29,827 nt of DNA from Anaerolineaceae bacterium UBA5311 (lineage in GTDB: Bacteria > Chloroflexota > Anaerolineae > Anaerolineales > Anaerolineaceae), in the NCBI GenBank assembly GCA_002411175.1, contig DHRN01000057.1:1-29827 (forward strand). Reading direction: 5' to 3'. The position numbers were made by a program, and so were the translations under genes. This document shows positions 14,972 through 23,852 of the stretch, one piece after another (position 1 is the stretch's first letter; the number at the start of each line of letters is the position of its first letter). Under the pieces are notes generated by a model. It worked only from the letters and a program-made list of their open reading frames with translations, made no database searches and was not told where the DNA came from.

Positions 14972-16156
14972 TTATTCTGACACTTCTTGTATTGTTACTG
15001 TAATATTTTGTTGAGTTCCACCTCTTTTCACCTGGACCGTTATTTGATCGCCTATATCAAATTGAGAAAGAATGCTTTTGATATCTGCCGATGAACTAAC
15101 GGTTTGCTCGTTTATCTTCAGAATCAAATCCCCAGGCATCAGGTCTGAATTGCCTTGTGATTGAGTGACATAAACACCAAGTTGTGAAACACGGTAATAC
15201 ATAGCCGTCGACACATCGGTGATCTCAACCAGCTCAACGCCTAAACCGGGACGTCCACTGACGTAACCGTTTTCGATCAAACTGGTGATAATGGATTTTG
15301 CTGTGTCGATCGGGATGACAAAGCCCAAACCCTCAATCCCGGTGCCGCTGGTTTTGGCATTGACAATTCCAACCAGTTCGGCTTCGGCGTTGAACATCCC
15401 TCCACCCGAATTGCCGGGGTTGATCGCCGCATTGGTTTGCAGGAGGGTCATTGTCTCACCGTCGATTGTGATTTCACGTCCCAGGGCGCTGACGATTCCG
15501 TCGGTAACGGTGCCGCCCAACTCACCCAGTGGGTTACCAATTACTACAGCCAGGTCGCCCACCTCGAGTTCACTGGAGCTGCCATAGACGACCGGGGTCA
15601 GGTTGGTTGCCTCAATTTTGATGACTGCCAGGTCGGTTTGTGAATCTTTACCAATGAGTACAGCCTCAAAAGCATCACCTGAAGCCAGGCGAACATTGAT
15701 GTTGGTAGCGTCATCAATAACGTGATTATTTGTGACGATGTAGCCATCGCTGGTAATGACCACGCCGCTGCCAGCGCCCTGGACGACAAATTGGCGCATC
15801 CGTGTGCTGTTCGAAACGGTTTCTGTTGATATTTCTACAACTGAGTCTTTTGCAATTTCTGCGATATCAGGCAGACTTAAGCCTGTCAGGTTGTCCCCGG
15901 TGTTTTTCGTGCTGACGACCGATTGATAGACCACATCGGTTTCGGAGGTGTTGAGAGCAGATACCTGTTTACGCGTAATGGCACTTCCTATCAGCCCGCC
16001 GGCAATGCCTGATAGCAAACTGAGAATTACTGCGAACAACAGCACAGGTAAAATTTTTCGCGGCTTGCGTTTTGGCTTTGGGGTGATCACCATCAACGCT
16101 GTAGATTGCGATGTATCTTTTGGTTTTTCTGGATCTTGCTTATGTTCATCTGACAT
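14972..16156 (-). CDS. htrA: Membrane-anchored HtrA-type serine protease with PDZ domain
   Basis: The 394-residue envelope protease (S1C family) has a short Lys-rich cytoplasmic start, one membrane span (about 35-59), a trypsin-like domain (about 95-290) and one PDZ domain (about 300-392). The catalytic triad is visible: H145 in TNNHV, D175 in TDLAV, S250 in NPGNSGG. It likely degrades or refolds damaged proteins outside the membrane. It follows the histidine kinase by 112 bases with its own ribosome-binding site (GAAAGGA) and precedes a clear terminator. HtrA genes are often targets of envelope-stress two-component systems, which fits its place here; that link is inference. Confidence 0.95.
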   Translation of the reverse strand: MSDEHKQDPEKPKDTSQSTALMVITPKPKRKPRKILPVLLFAVILSLLSGIAGGLIGSAITRKQVSALNTSETDVVYQSVVSTKNTGDNLTGLSLPDIAEIAKDSVVEISTETVSNSTRMRQFVVQGAGSGVVITSDGYIVTNNHVIDDATNINVRLASGDAFEAVLIGKDSQTDLAVIKIEATNLTPVVYGSSSELEVGDLAVVIGNPLGELGGTVTDGIVSALGREITIDGETMTLLQTNAAINPGNSGGGMFNAEAELVGIVNAKTSGTGIEGLGFVIPIDTAKSIITSLIENGYVSGRPGLGVELVEITDVSTAMYYRVSQLGVYVTQSQGNSDLMPGDLILKINEQTVSSSADIKSILSQFDIGDQITVQVKRGGTQQNITVTIQEVSE

Positions 16157-16268
16157 AACTATCCTTTCACTAATTGATTTAAGGATAACTGCCTTCTTTG
16201 TGTTTTGCTTGTAGATTAAATAATTGTCAGGTGAATATCAGCTGAAGATTAGTATTTATCGAGGAAAA

Positions 16269-17558
16269 TCAGGCTGCGTCGAGCTCAAACCAGAAGGTGC
16301 TGCCTGCTCCCGGCTCTGAATCGACCCCACAGTTGCCATGATGCAATTCGATAATTTTCCTGACAATTGACAGCCCCAAACCGGTCCCCGCTATTTTTTG
16401 ACTGGCTTTATTGGTTTTGCTGTAACGCTTCCAAATATGGGGGATTTCTTGCGCAGGGATACCCTCGCCGTGATCCTGAACTTCTATGCGCACTTTTTGG
16501 TCTTTTACCAATTGCCTGACGATAATCGAGTTGTCAGGACCGTTGTGATTTGTTGCGTTGATCAGCAGATTGTAAAACGCCTGGGTAATCTTGATTTCAT
16601 CTGCAATTACAAAAACTTGCCTGTCAAAAACAAAATCAAGCTCTGTGCCCGTATTGTTTACCAGTTCAGCCGTGCGGGCGATGGTCGCCGCAAGGCTTTC
16701 GGTTAGATTGTACCGTTCCGGGTGCACTTCCATCATGCCTGATTCAAGGCTGGAAATATCCAGCACATCTCCAACCAATTGTGAAAGACGCTGAACTTCA
16801 TCCATAATGGTTTGGGTCTGGTCTGCAGCAACTTCGTCGGGGAAGTCGTGCATCATCTCAGCATAGCCATAAATTAAGGCGAGCGGTGTACGCAGGTCGT
16901 GTGAAACATTAGCCATCAACTCCCTGCGCAAATCGTCCACCTTGGAAAGCTCAGCTGCGGCAGTCGTGAGCGTATCTGAGAGCTCGCGAATTTCAAGAAA
17001 GCCATGCCCGTCGAACTGAATATCAAGATTGCCCGCGGCTAAAGCTTTGGCACCCTGGGTGATGTTTTCAATCGGGTTTGAGATTCGCTTTGAAATAATG
17101 ATTGCCAGGATGATGGCGAAGAAAATCATTAAGCCTGTAATGATATAGAGCTGCAGTTTGAGGGTTGAGACGGTTGCATCGACCGGGGTAATCAGGGCAT
17201 GAAAGGTCAGGGAGATTTCCCTGCCATTGCTAAGAGTAAAAAGTTGGCTTTTTGTGAGGGTTTCTGGTCCAGACTGCTTTGGATTAAGCGGAACGGGGTT
17301 GCTTGGCGGAACAAACTCTTGGGAAAGGGTAATAATCATATCCTTGCGATTCTTTAGATCAACAAGAATGTTTTCGAGCTCCGGGCTGTTGATGTTTGCC
17401 TCAACCAGGCTGATCGCCTGGTTAATCTCGTTTTTGCGCACAAACTTGTACATCTCGTTGAGCAACACGGTCTGAAAGATCCAGAGGATGCCGATTAGTA
17501 AAACGCAAAAAGCGAGTAGATAGGCAAAAATCCGCCATTTGAGCTTGATTTTATCCAT
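16269..17558 (-). CDS. Sensor histidine kinase
   Basis: The 429-residue membrane kinase has two spans (about 10-31 and 136-156) flanking an external sensor loop of about 105 residues. A HAMP linker follows (about 157-208), then the H-box NVSHDLRTPL (H220) and a HATPase domain with N-box-like NLLINATNH, DHGEGIP and GTGLGLSIV. The ATG at 17558 overlaps the response-regulator stop by 8 bases and is preferred over an upstream in-frame start at 17612, which would reach deep into the regulator gene. It pairs with that regulator. The sensor loop matches nothing I recognise, so the signal is unknown. Confidence 0.95.
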   Translation of the reverse strand: MDKIKLKWRIFAYLLAFCVLLIGILWIFQTVLLNEMYKFVRKNEINQAISLVEANINSPELENILVDLKNRKDMIITLSQEFVPPSNPVPLNPKQSGPETLTKSQLFTLSNGREISLTFHALITPVDATVSTLKLQLYIITGLMIFFAIILAIIISKRISNPIENITQGAKALAAGNLDIQFDGHGFLEIRELSDTLTTAAAELSKVDDLRRELMANVSHDLRTPLALIYGYAEMMHDFPDEVAADQTQTIMDEVQRLSQLVGDVLDISSLESGMMEVHPERYNLTESLAATIARTAELVNNTGTELDFVFDRQVFVIADEIKITQAFYNLLINATNHNGPDNSIIVRQLVKDQKVRIEVQDHGEGIPAQEIPHIWKRYSKTNKASQKIAGTGLGLSIVRKIIELHHGNCGVDSEPGAGSTFWFELDAA

Positions 17559-18237
17559 CAAAACGATATCCCAGCCCACGAAGTGTGGTGATCGTGTCTC
17601 CATAGCGTCCAAGCGATTTTCGCAATATTTTCATGTGGGTGTCAATCGTGCGATCGTCACCAAAATAGCTATAACCCCAAACTTCGGAAAGAAGCCGCTC
17701 GCGTGGGATGGCGATATTTTTGTTTCGGATCAAATAGAAAAGCATATCCATCGCTTTAGGGGGTAAATGAATCAACTCTCCATCAATGGTCACTTTGTAG
17801 GCGGTCAGATCAGCCTTAAAGCCTTCTTTTTCGTAAATCACATGCCCTTCATCGTCGGGCTCTGCGGGGGCTGGCTTTGCTGTTCGGCGTAGAATAGCAT
17901 TGATGCGCAGCATGATCTCTTTGGAAGAAAAAGGTTTGACCACATAGTCATCAACACCGACCTCAAAACCCAAAACCTTGTCATATTCCTCACCACGCGC
18001 CGTAAGCATGATCACCGGAGTGTCCTGGACTTTGCGGATTTCTCTGACCGCCGAAAAGCCATCCAGCTCGGGCATCATCACATCCATAATAATGATGTCA
18101 AAGGTTTCTGCCCGGCAGAGTTCAACTGCTTCCATGCCATCACTGGCTTCCGTCACTTCGTAGCCTTCGAAAACCGCATATCTCTTGATGACCGATCTCA
18201 AACCAGCTTCGTCATCGACAATAAGAATCTTTGCCAT
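17551..18237 (-). CDS. OmpR/PhoB-family response regulator
   Basis: The 228-residue regulator has a receiver domain (1-120) with the acidic pair D8/D9, phosphoacceptor D52, T79 and K101, followed by a winged-helix DNA-binding domain (about 130-228) containing VWGYSYFGDDRTIDTHMKIL. It is coupled to the downstream histidine kinase. It follows the CotH gene by 77 bases; TATAAT at 18292-18287 (minus strand) could give it its own promoter, although the -35 is poor. Its position between envelope genes suggests that it controls them. Confidence 0.95.
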   Translation of the reverse strand: MAKILIVDDEAGLRSVIKRYAVFEGYEVTEASDGMEAVELCRAETFDIIIMDVMMPELDGFSAVREIRKVQDTPVIMLTARGEEYDKVLGFEVGVDDYVVKPFSSKEIMLRINAILRRTAKPAPAEPDDEGHVIYEKEGFKADLTAYKVTIDGELIHLPPKAMDMLFYLIRNKNIAIPRERLLSEVWGYSYFGDDRTIDTHMKILRKSLGRYGDTITTLRGLGYRFDG

Positions 18238-18286
18238 TTTTCCAGCGCCTCACCAACTTCCTTTCAATTTGTGAATTGTATCTACT

Positions 18287-18292
18287 ATTATA
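18287..18292 (-). promoter_or_regulatory. Possible internal -10 box before the two-component genes
   Basis: TATAAT on the minus strand lies about 50 bases before the response-regulator ATG, in the 77-base gap after the CotH gene. No good -35 element is found at normal spacing, so it may be activator-dependent or not a promoter. Confidence 0.3.
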
Positions 18293-18314
18293 AAGAAGAA
18301 TAATCGGCAGCTGA

Positions 18315-20348
18315 TTAATAGCTTCTCTTAAACTTTGCCACCAACAAAATCGCGACAAGGAGAATGCCGGCGGGTATCCCCAGCTGCAAAGCATAACTGG
18401 AAGCAGCTCCAGTCACGCTGCTGGTTGCAGGGATTCCTGTTTGCCCTGTTTGACCAGGAGGCTGCTGGTCCGCGTCGGGCAGCATTTGCCCATCCTGAGG
18501 AGCGGCTTGACCTGGAAAGGTTTCCCCATCTGGCGGCATAATCTGACCGTCCGTCCTGCCACCAGGGGTGAAACCTCCTGACATCTGTTCAAAGAAACTG
18601 ATTTGCTCCTCGCTAATCCCAAGCGTGAGCAATTGTTCCTTTACCTGATCTGTCAATTCACCACCAGCAGCCTGAACGATTTCCATCGCCTGGCGCATAA
18701 GCTCTTGATCGGGCATTGTCTCAGGAAAACCGTTTTCACCCATACCCCAGCCCTGCTGATTTTGACCATCTGGAAGCCCGCCACCTTCGCTGCCAGGCAT
18801 TTCACCCGGGGTCCATTCCATATTGCCTTGTGGGCTAAGATTTCGATTTCCACCTCCACTCATCGAGCCAAGATCTGCCATATCGATTTCAGACGCATCA
18901 ACCAAGGCGGATGAGCTGGAGGTTTGCCCTTCTGTTGTAGCGGGGATGGATCCATCCAGTTGCCCGGTTATGCTCTCTGCCCGCAGAAGGTTTAAAGTGA
19001 TCAGTGTATCAACTGCCTGGTTGAATTCATCAAAGCTTGTGAAAGCGGTCGGGTCGTTTTCAACATAGGGAGATATTTTGGTTTGCAGGTTCCTCACCGT
19101 CTCTTCAAACAACCCGCTCCCAAAATAGTCAGTTACAAGCTGTTGAAGATATTGGTGATAAAGCCCGAGATAAGTTTCGTTGCTTAGAACTGCGTCCAGC
19201 AAAGGTCGTGATTCCAGGGTTACCCCTGAAAGTGGTGTGTCAACAGGGGCGTTCACAATCTGAGAGGCATTTCCAAATTGAAACCCACCATAAGAGAGAT
19301 GATAATCCCAGGGGAGAATTGAGAGCACTCCATCGCGTTCCTGGATCACATAATTTTGTGCCATATTGGAATAATAGCTATCCAGGCTGACCAAAAACGT
19401 GTGCGCGGCAAAATAACGGGTCACTTGATCCATGTCAAAGAAGGATTCAAGATCCACACCGTCATCCAAAGCTTTAAGAGCGGTAACTACGCGTTGTTTT
19501 TTAGCGGAAGATACGTTTCCAAGCGCGTTGTCAAAGATAGCGGGGTAAGATTCGAGGTTATCGTCAGTGTATTCCAGGCTTCCTCCCCGGCTTCCACCGC
19601 CCCCACCAACAAAACCCTGTCGATCCTGCCAATCATCAGTATTTGGAACCTGCTCATCGGCTTGGTCTTGCTGCTGACCAAAAGCGAAGCCGCCCTGCCT
19701 GCGGTTTTGCATACCTCCGCCCATTTCCATGGTTTTTACGTTGTAATATTCGCCGGCATTATCTCCAAAGACACGCCGATTGTAACTTTCGCCATAAGAT
19801 TCAAGCGCGACGTAAAAACCGATCCCTTCGCTGTTCACCGAAAGACTGGCGTAATTGGTCAGCGGAGCCTCCACTCCAATATAGCGCATCAGCTCCTGTG
19901 AAAGGTATTCTTTCATGTAGCTCGGATCTGAAATCATATTGTTCAAAACCAACTCGTCCAGCCCAAGGCAGGTTTGACCATCAATATATTCACCAAATTT
20001 GATTCGCAGGCTATAACGTTCGGGGCTGCCGCTTTGGGAAACTTGCGAGAGGCTGGCATTCCCTTTTGTGCGCACGCCAACATTCTGATAAGTAACACCA
20101 TTGACCACCACATCAGCCATGATATAAGTTTTCGCCTGGGCGTTCGCAATCATCTCATCCCATTTGCTTTGGTCGATGAGAATCTCCAAAGTAATGATCT
20201 CATCGCCAAACAAAGCTTCGCTATACTGGGTAAGGGGGGCTGTTATCACGGAGTTTTTACTTTGGACGCTCTGAATCACAAGTGACCCGAACAGAACCAC
20301 GACGATCACGATGAGAGCAAGTTTTTCGGTTATCTTTTCTTTGATCAT
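18315..20348 (-). CDS. CotH-type kinase-fold membrane protein with low-complexity tail
   Basis: The 677-residue protein has an N-terminal membrane segment (about 9-26), then a CotH domain. GVRTKGNASL carries the family nucleotide-binding Lys (K95), and ILPWDYHLSYGG carries the metal-binding Asp (D348). A Gly/Gln-rich insert lies at about 209-255. Residues about 500-645 are rich in Gly, Pro, Gln, Asp and Met, and a second membrane span lies near the C-terminus, before KFKRSY. Spore-coat CotH is a protein kinase; this organism need not sporulate, so the substrate is unknown. The ATG at 20348 has GAGGC upstream; starts further upstream would overlap the DUF4956 gene. It starts 28 bases after that gene. 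Confidence 0.9.
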   Translation of the reverse strand: MIKEKITEKLALIVIVVVLFGSLVIQSVQSKNSVITAPLTQYSEALFGDEIITLEILIDQSKWDEMIANAQAKTYIMADVVVNGVTYQNVGVRTKGNASLSQVSQSGSPERYSLRIKFGEYIDGQTCLGLDELVLNNMISDPSYMKEYLSQELMRYIGVEAPLTNYASLSVNSEGIGFYVALESYGESYNRRVFGDNAGEYYNVKTMEMGGGMQNRRQGGFAFGQQQDQADEQVPNTDDWQDRQGFVGGGGGSRGGSLEYTDDNLESYPAIFDNALGNVSSAKKQRVVTALKALDDGVDLESFFDMDQVTRYFAAHTFLVSLDSYYSNMAQNYVIQERDGVLSILPWDYHLSYGGFQFGNASQIVNAPVDTPLSGVTLESRPLLDAVLSNETYLGLYHQYLQQLVTDYFGSGLFEETVRNLQTKISPYVENDPTAFTSFDEFNQAVDTLITLNLLRAESITGQLDGSIPATTEGQTSSSSALVDASEIDMADLGSMSGGGNRNLSPQGNMEWTPGEMPGSEGGGLPDGQNQQGWGMGENGFPETMPDQELMRQAMEIVQAAGGELTDQVKEQLLTLGISEEQISFFEQMSGGFTPGGRTDGQIMPPDGETFPGQAAPQDGQMLPDADQQPPGQTGQTGIPATSSVTGAASSYALQLGIPAGILLVAILLVAKFKRSY

Positions 20349-20376
20349 TTTTGCCTCGCTATTTGAAAGCAAAAGC

Positions 20377-21048
20377 TCAACTTGCGTATTCTCCGTTGAA
20401 ACTGACCAGGCATGCAGAATTAACACCGGAAATCGATTTTAATTCGTTAACAACTTTTGCTGCAGGTTCCTTAAGGCGCACTTCGACCGTGAGTTCGATG
20501 CCTTCGTCAGAAACGGTCTTTGATTTGATTAAGTTTTTACGGGTATCGTCGTCAATAAGCTTCAAAGCCTGGTTTTCTGCCGCGTCATTGGCAAGGCTGA
20601 GCACAAGGACGTAGGGAGTGTCGTTGCTTTTTCGGTTCACAAAAACCAACAAGACCACACCAATAATCAAAGAACAAATTACTGCCAGGGGCAACAACCC
20701 TGCCCCAACCACTATTCCAACCGATATTGCCCAAAAGAGAAAAGCAATATCAAGAGGATCTTTCACCGCGGTTCTGAAACGAACGATCGACAAAGCGCCA
20801 ACCATACCCAACGACAGGATAATGTTGGAAGTGACCGCGAGAATGATTAGCGTGGTAATTAAGGTCATTGCCATGATGGAAACACCAAAAGAAGCCGAAT
20901 ACATCACGCCGGTAAAAGTTCTCTTATAGATAAAGAAAATGAAGAGCCCCAACGCGAAAGCAAAGCCCATTGCCAGCAGCATATCCAAAATAGACAGATC
21001 TGTCGCTTGTTGTAGAAAACTTGATTTAAAAATATCATCGAAAGTCAT
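20377..21048 (-). CDS. DUF4956 family membrane protein
   Basis: The 223-residue protein has four or so membrane spans in its first 140 residues and the family signature SIVRFRTAVKDP after the third. A soluble C-terminal domain of about 80 residues ends in a beta-alpha pattern. DUF4956 proteins are repeatedly found beside VTC-domain polyphosphate polymerases and CotH genes; a transport or partner role is suspected but unproven. The ATG at 21048 has AGGAGT upstream, and it starts 4 bases after the VTC stop, so the two are translationally linked. Confidence 0.9.
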   Translation of the reverse strand: MTFDDIFKSSFLQQATDLSILDMLLAMGFAFALGLFIFFIYKRTFTGVMYSASFGVSIMAMTLITTLIILAVTSNIILSLGMVGALSIVRFRTAVKDPLDIAFLFWAISVGIVVGAGLLPLAVICSLIIGVVLLVFVNRKSNDTPYVLVLSLANDAAENQALKLIDDDTRKNLIKSKTVSDEGIELTVEVRLKEPAAKVVNELKSISGVNSACLVSFNGEYAS

Positions 21049-21052
21049 TTTT

Positions 21053-21727
21053 TTACTCCTGAAAAATTCTTGAAACAGCATATTTCGAAAAAGAAACAGT
21101 TGGTCTGGATGAAAGTGCCGTTAGGGCACGAACAACCTCTGGTAAAAATTGGTCATATTTAACCTCAAGAATATAGGCGTTCACCAGGGGAAAGCCCGGA
21201 TAGCTTGAGGAAAGAAAGTGTTCGGGCTGGTTGCTTGTGCGCATGTGGTGATCCAACGTGACGCGCACATTGCCCGGCTTAAGTTTGTATGCCTCGCGCC
21301 AATATTCCACGATCGTTCGCGGGCGCAGTTGTTGGTATTTTAATTTGGCGTAAAACTCAACCAAAATCGGCTCTTCGGATTGGACCAGGGAGGAATAATC
21401 TCCATTCAACACCTCCACGCAGATGTCCCGTGAGACCCTTGCGCTGGTTTTGTAGCAAAGCCCCTTTAGCTTGCTTTTTTTCTCCAGCATAATCAGGCTT
21501 GAGTCTGCATTGTACAAACGCATTCTGAACTTTTCACGATCGTCAACTCCATTTATTTTTTCGCTCAAAGCCTTGTCGGCATAATTATCAAAGTAAACGC
21601 TGCGAACTGCATAGCCACCTTTCGCGGTTGCATGTTCGTCCATTTTCATCACCCGCGAAAGTCTGGTTCTCAGCTCCAGCAAATCAGCATAGTTTATATA
21701 GTGTTTATATTCATGTCTTCCCGTCAT
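21053..21727 (-). CDS. VTC-domain polyphosphate polymerase
   Basis: The 224-residue single-domain protein is of the VTC/CYTH tunnel fold that makes polyphosphate from ATP in yeast Vtc4. Visible tunnel motifs are RHEYKHYI (start), VRSVYFDNYADKA, KFRMRLYN (R-x-R type), IMLEKKSKLKG, and the late ILEVKYDQFLP (E-x-K). It lacks the SPX domain of the yeast protein. The ATG at 21727 is fixed by in-frame stops just upstream; its ribosome-binding site is poor. It is the first gene of the six-gene run. Catalysis is inferred from the family; some bacterial VTC proteins are uncharacterised. Confidence 0.88.
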   Translation of the reverse strand: MTGRHEYKHYINYADLLELRTRLSRVMKMDEHATAKGGYAVRSVYFDNYADKALSEKINGVDDREKFRMRLYNADSSLIMLEKKSKLKGLCYKTSARVSRDICVEVLNGDYSSLVQSEEPILVEFYAKLKYQQLRPRTIVEYWREAYKLKPGNVRVTLDHHMRTSNQPEHFLSSSYPGFPLVNAYILEVKYDQFLPEVVRALTALSSRPTVSFSKYAVSRIFQE

Positions 21728-22094
21728 CGGTCATCAATGATCCACCTTTATTTTGGTATGTGGAATACTTTACACGGGTTGAATGAGCTCCTGATGTAGG
21801 GAAAGTGAAGATTGACTGAACTCTTTAGCAATCCTGTGTCGCAATATTTTCTGTTCGAAATCCGCTTCTATCCTGTATCCTGGCAAGATAATGATATGTG
21901 AAAAAGCCAACAAACCCCATCTGGGGAGCCTGCCCTGGTACACGGGAGCAGACGCTTTCCAGGAGCGTGTTCACGGCAGACCTTTTAAGCTTGAGCCTTC
22001 TCAAAGAATATACATTTTATTCGTTTTTTATTCTAATATTATATAATTCCAAAAGTAACAAGACCCCACCCCCAACTTTGCCCAGGAGGCAGCT
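21728..22094. other. Divergent intergenic region between VTC operon and lipoprotein protease
   Basis: No gene is seen. For the rightward gene, TATAAT at 22042-22047 in a very AT-rich stretch is the best -10, without a good -35, about 50 bases before the ATG. AGGAGG lies 6 bases before the protease start. I found no convincing promoter for the leftward operon. Confidence 0.4.
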
Positions 22095-23699
22095 ATGAAA
22101 ACACGAATTATTAGCGTTTTAATCCTTTTATCAGTTATCTTATCAGCTTGTTCCAAGCCAGCCGCTCCTACCGAAGTTCCCGCTACAGAGCCGCCTGTGG
22201 TCCTGCCAACAGAAGCCCTCTCCGAAGTGCAGGGCGACATTGTCACCAGTATCGAAGAGGCGAAGTCTGCCACAATTCAGATCGAAGCGCAGGGTTCTTT
22301 TGTCGACCCTGAATTCGGTCAGTTGTTAAATTCCGCCGGGCGCGGATCGGGCTTTATCATTCACCCCAGTGGTATTGCCGTAACCAACAACCATGTCGTC
22401 ACCGGCTCTGCCCTGATTAAAGTATGGGTTGGCGGCAGCACCAAAGCGCTAAACGCCCGCATTCTTGGTGTCTCAGAATGCTGGGACCTTGCGGTCATTG
22501 ATATCGAGGGCGACGGTTTCCCATATTTTGAATGGTATCAGGGCAACACCAACCCAGGGGTTGAGGTCTATTCTGCCGGCTTCCCCTTCGGAGACCCTGA
22601 ATACACGTTGACCAAAGGTATTATTTCAAAAGCAAACGCCGATGGTGAAACCAGCTGGGCATCTGTGGATGCTGTGATCGAACACGACGCGCGTATCCGC
22701 GGAGGCAACTCGGGCGGACCGCTCCTCTCGAAGGACGGGCAGGTGATCGGTATCAACTATGCTGGTTCAGATCTTTATGACACCAACTACGCGATCAAGG
22801 CAGATATTGCCAAATCAGTGATCGCCACGCTCGAATCTGGTGTCGATTTTGAATCGATCGGTGTCAATGGCACGGCAGTTTCCAATTCAGATGGCAGCAT
22901 CACGGGAATTTGGGTCGCCAGTGTAAAATCAGGCTCCCCAGCCGACAAAGCCGGCATCAAGGGCGGCGATATTATCACCAAACTCGAAGGTCTTGTGCTG
23001 GCGACCGATGGCACCATGTCAGACTATTGTGACATTCTGCGCACCCGTTCTGCCACAGACACCTATTCGCTCGAAGTTTTGCGCTTTGCCAGCGAGGAAT
23101 TCCTGGAAGGGCAGATTAATGGGCGCGCCCTCGAGCAATCCTTCTCTTTCGCCCAGCAAATATCTGAGCAATCCGATATCGAGCTCGAGGATAGCCCTTC
23201 AATTGCTGCCGGTGGTTACGTCACCATCCTGGACGACGAAGGTGCCATCCAGGTTAGTATCCCTGCCCAATGGAGTCAGATCGATGGCAGCAAATGGGTT
23301 GATGGCAATACAACCTACGGAGCGGCAATTTCTGCGGCAGCAGATTTAAACGCCTTTACCACTGGCTATTACGAACCCGGAATCTTCTACGCCGCCTCTG
23401 ACGAAATCGCCCGCCTGGGTGGTTATGTGCAGCTTTTGGATGTGTATCGTGACAGTTACAGGGCCGATTGCGATCTTGTCGGACGATATGATTATGAAGA
23501 CAGCGCCTTCGAAGGCAAATATGACCTTTTTTCAAATTGTCTCGGCGAGGATAATGTCTTGTTTGTTCTTTCAGCCAGACCAATCTACGACCCTTCGGCA
23601 TATTTGGTTCTCCTGATGGTAAATTTGATCCAGGATTCCGACTTTGACGCCCTGGATGAAATTTTGGCAACCTTTGACGTGGTTGGCTACCTGCCATAG
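22095..23699 (+). CDS. Lipoprotein trypsin-like serine protease with PDZ domain
   Basis: The 534-residue secreted lipoprotein has signal peptide 1-18 with lipobox LSAC (C19), then a Pro/Thr/Glu linker (about 20-42). A trypsin-like domain (about 50-245) has H100 (TNNHV), D131 (WDLAV) and S206 (RGGNSGGP). A PDZ domain (about 265-345) and a C-terminal domain of about 150 residues follow. The C-terminal part (SIPAQWSQIDGS onward) is a beta-rich module I do not recognise, with two Cys that could form a disulfide. It is an S1C relative of the HtrA encoded at the other end of the divergent operon. The ATG has AGGAGG upstream, and a strong terminator follows. Confidence 0.93.
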   Translation: MKTRIISVLILLSVILSACSKPAAPTEVPATEPPVVLPTEALSEVQGDIVTSIEEAKSATIQIEAQGSFVDPEFGQLLNSAGRGSGFIIHPSGIAVTNNHVVTGSALIKVWVGGSTKALNARILGVSECWDLAVIDIEGDGFPYFEWYQGNTNPGVEVYSAGFPFGDPEYTLTKGIISKANADGETSWASVDAVIEHDARIRGGNSGGPLLSKDGQVIGINYAGSDLYDTNYAIKADIAKSVIATLESGVDFESIGVNGTAVSNSDGSITGIWVASVKSGSPADKAGIKGGDIITKLEGLVLATDGTMSDYCDILRTRSATDTYSLEVLRFASEEFLEGQINGRALEQSFSFAQQISEQSDIELEDSPSIAAGGYVTILDDEGAIQVSIPAQWSQIDGSKWVDGNTTYGAAISAAADLNAFTTGYYEPGIFYAASDEIARLGGYVQLLDVYRDSYRADCDLVGRYDYEDSAFEGKYDLFSNCLGEDNVLFVLSARPIYDPSAYLVLLMVNLIQDSDFDALDEILATFDVVGYLP

Positions 23700-23718
23700 C
23701 ACAACCTTACTGGTAGAC

Positions 23719-23753
23719 AAAAGGACTTGTTGGCTTCAACCAGTCCTTTTTTT
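23719..23753 (+). terminator. Intrinsic terminator after the lipoprotein protease gene
   Basis: AAAAGGACT pairs with AGTCCTTTT, with an inner GTTG/CAAC stem and loop GCTT, followed by a T-run ending at 23753. On the minus strand the hairpin is followed by TTTTGTC, so it may act both ways. It starts about 20 bases after the stop. Confidence 0.9.
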
Positions 23754-23852
23754 CTGTATGGCGATGCTGATCATCAAGCCCAATAATCCATGCAGGGGAT
23801 CAACAGCAATTCCCAATATGAGAATAAACTTTCGATTTTTGCCTTTTTGCAT
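23736..23852 (-). CDS. Possible 38-residue membrane peptide
   Basis: A small frame begins with ATG at 23852 and has AAAGG six bases upstream. Its product starts MQKGKNRKFILILG, continues with a hydrophobic segment (about 9-33, ILGIAVDPLHGLLGLMISIA) and ends with a Lys/Arg-rich tail. Its stop lies inside the terminator hairpin. A basic-hydrophobic-basic layout fits a small membrane protein, but the length is too short to exclude chance. No homologue is recognised. Confidence 0.25.
   Translation of the reverse strand: MQKGKNRKFILILGIAVDPLHGLLGLMISIAIQKKRTG

Noticed and set aside
17559..17612. Upstream start for the histidine kinase
   Set aside because: The added 18 residues overlap the regulator's conserved end and have no membrane or sensor character. 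The ATG at 17558 directly precedes the first membrane span.
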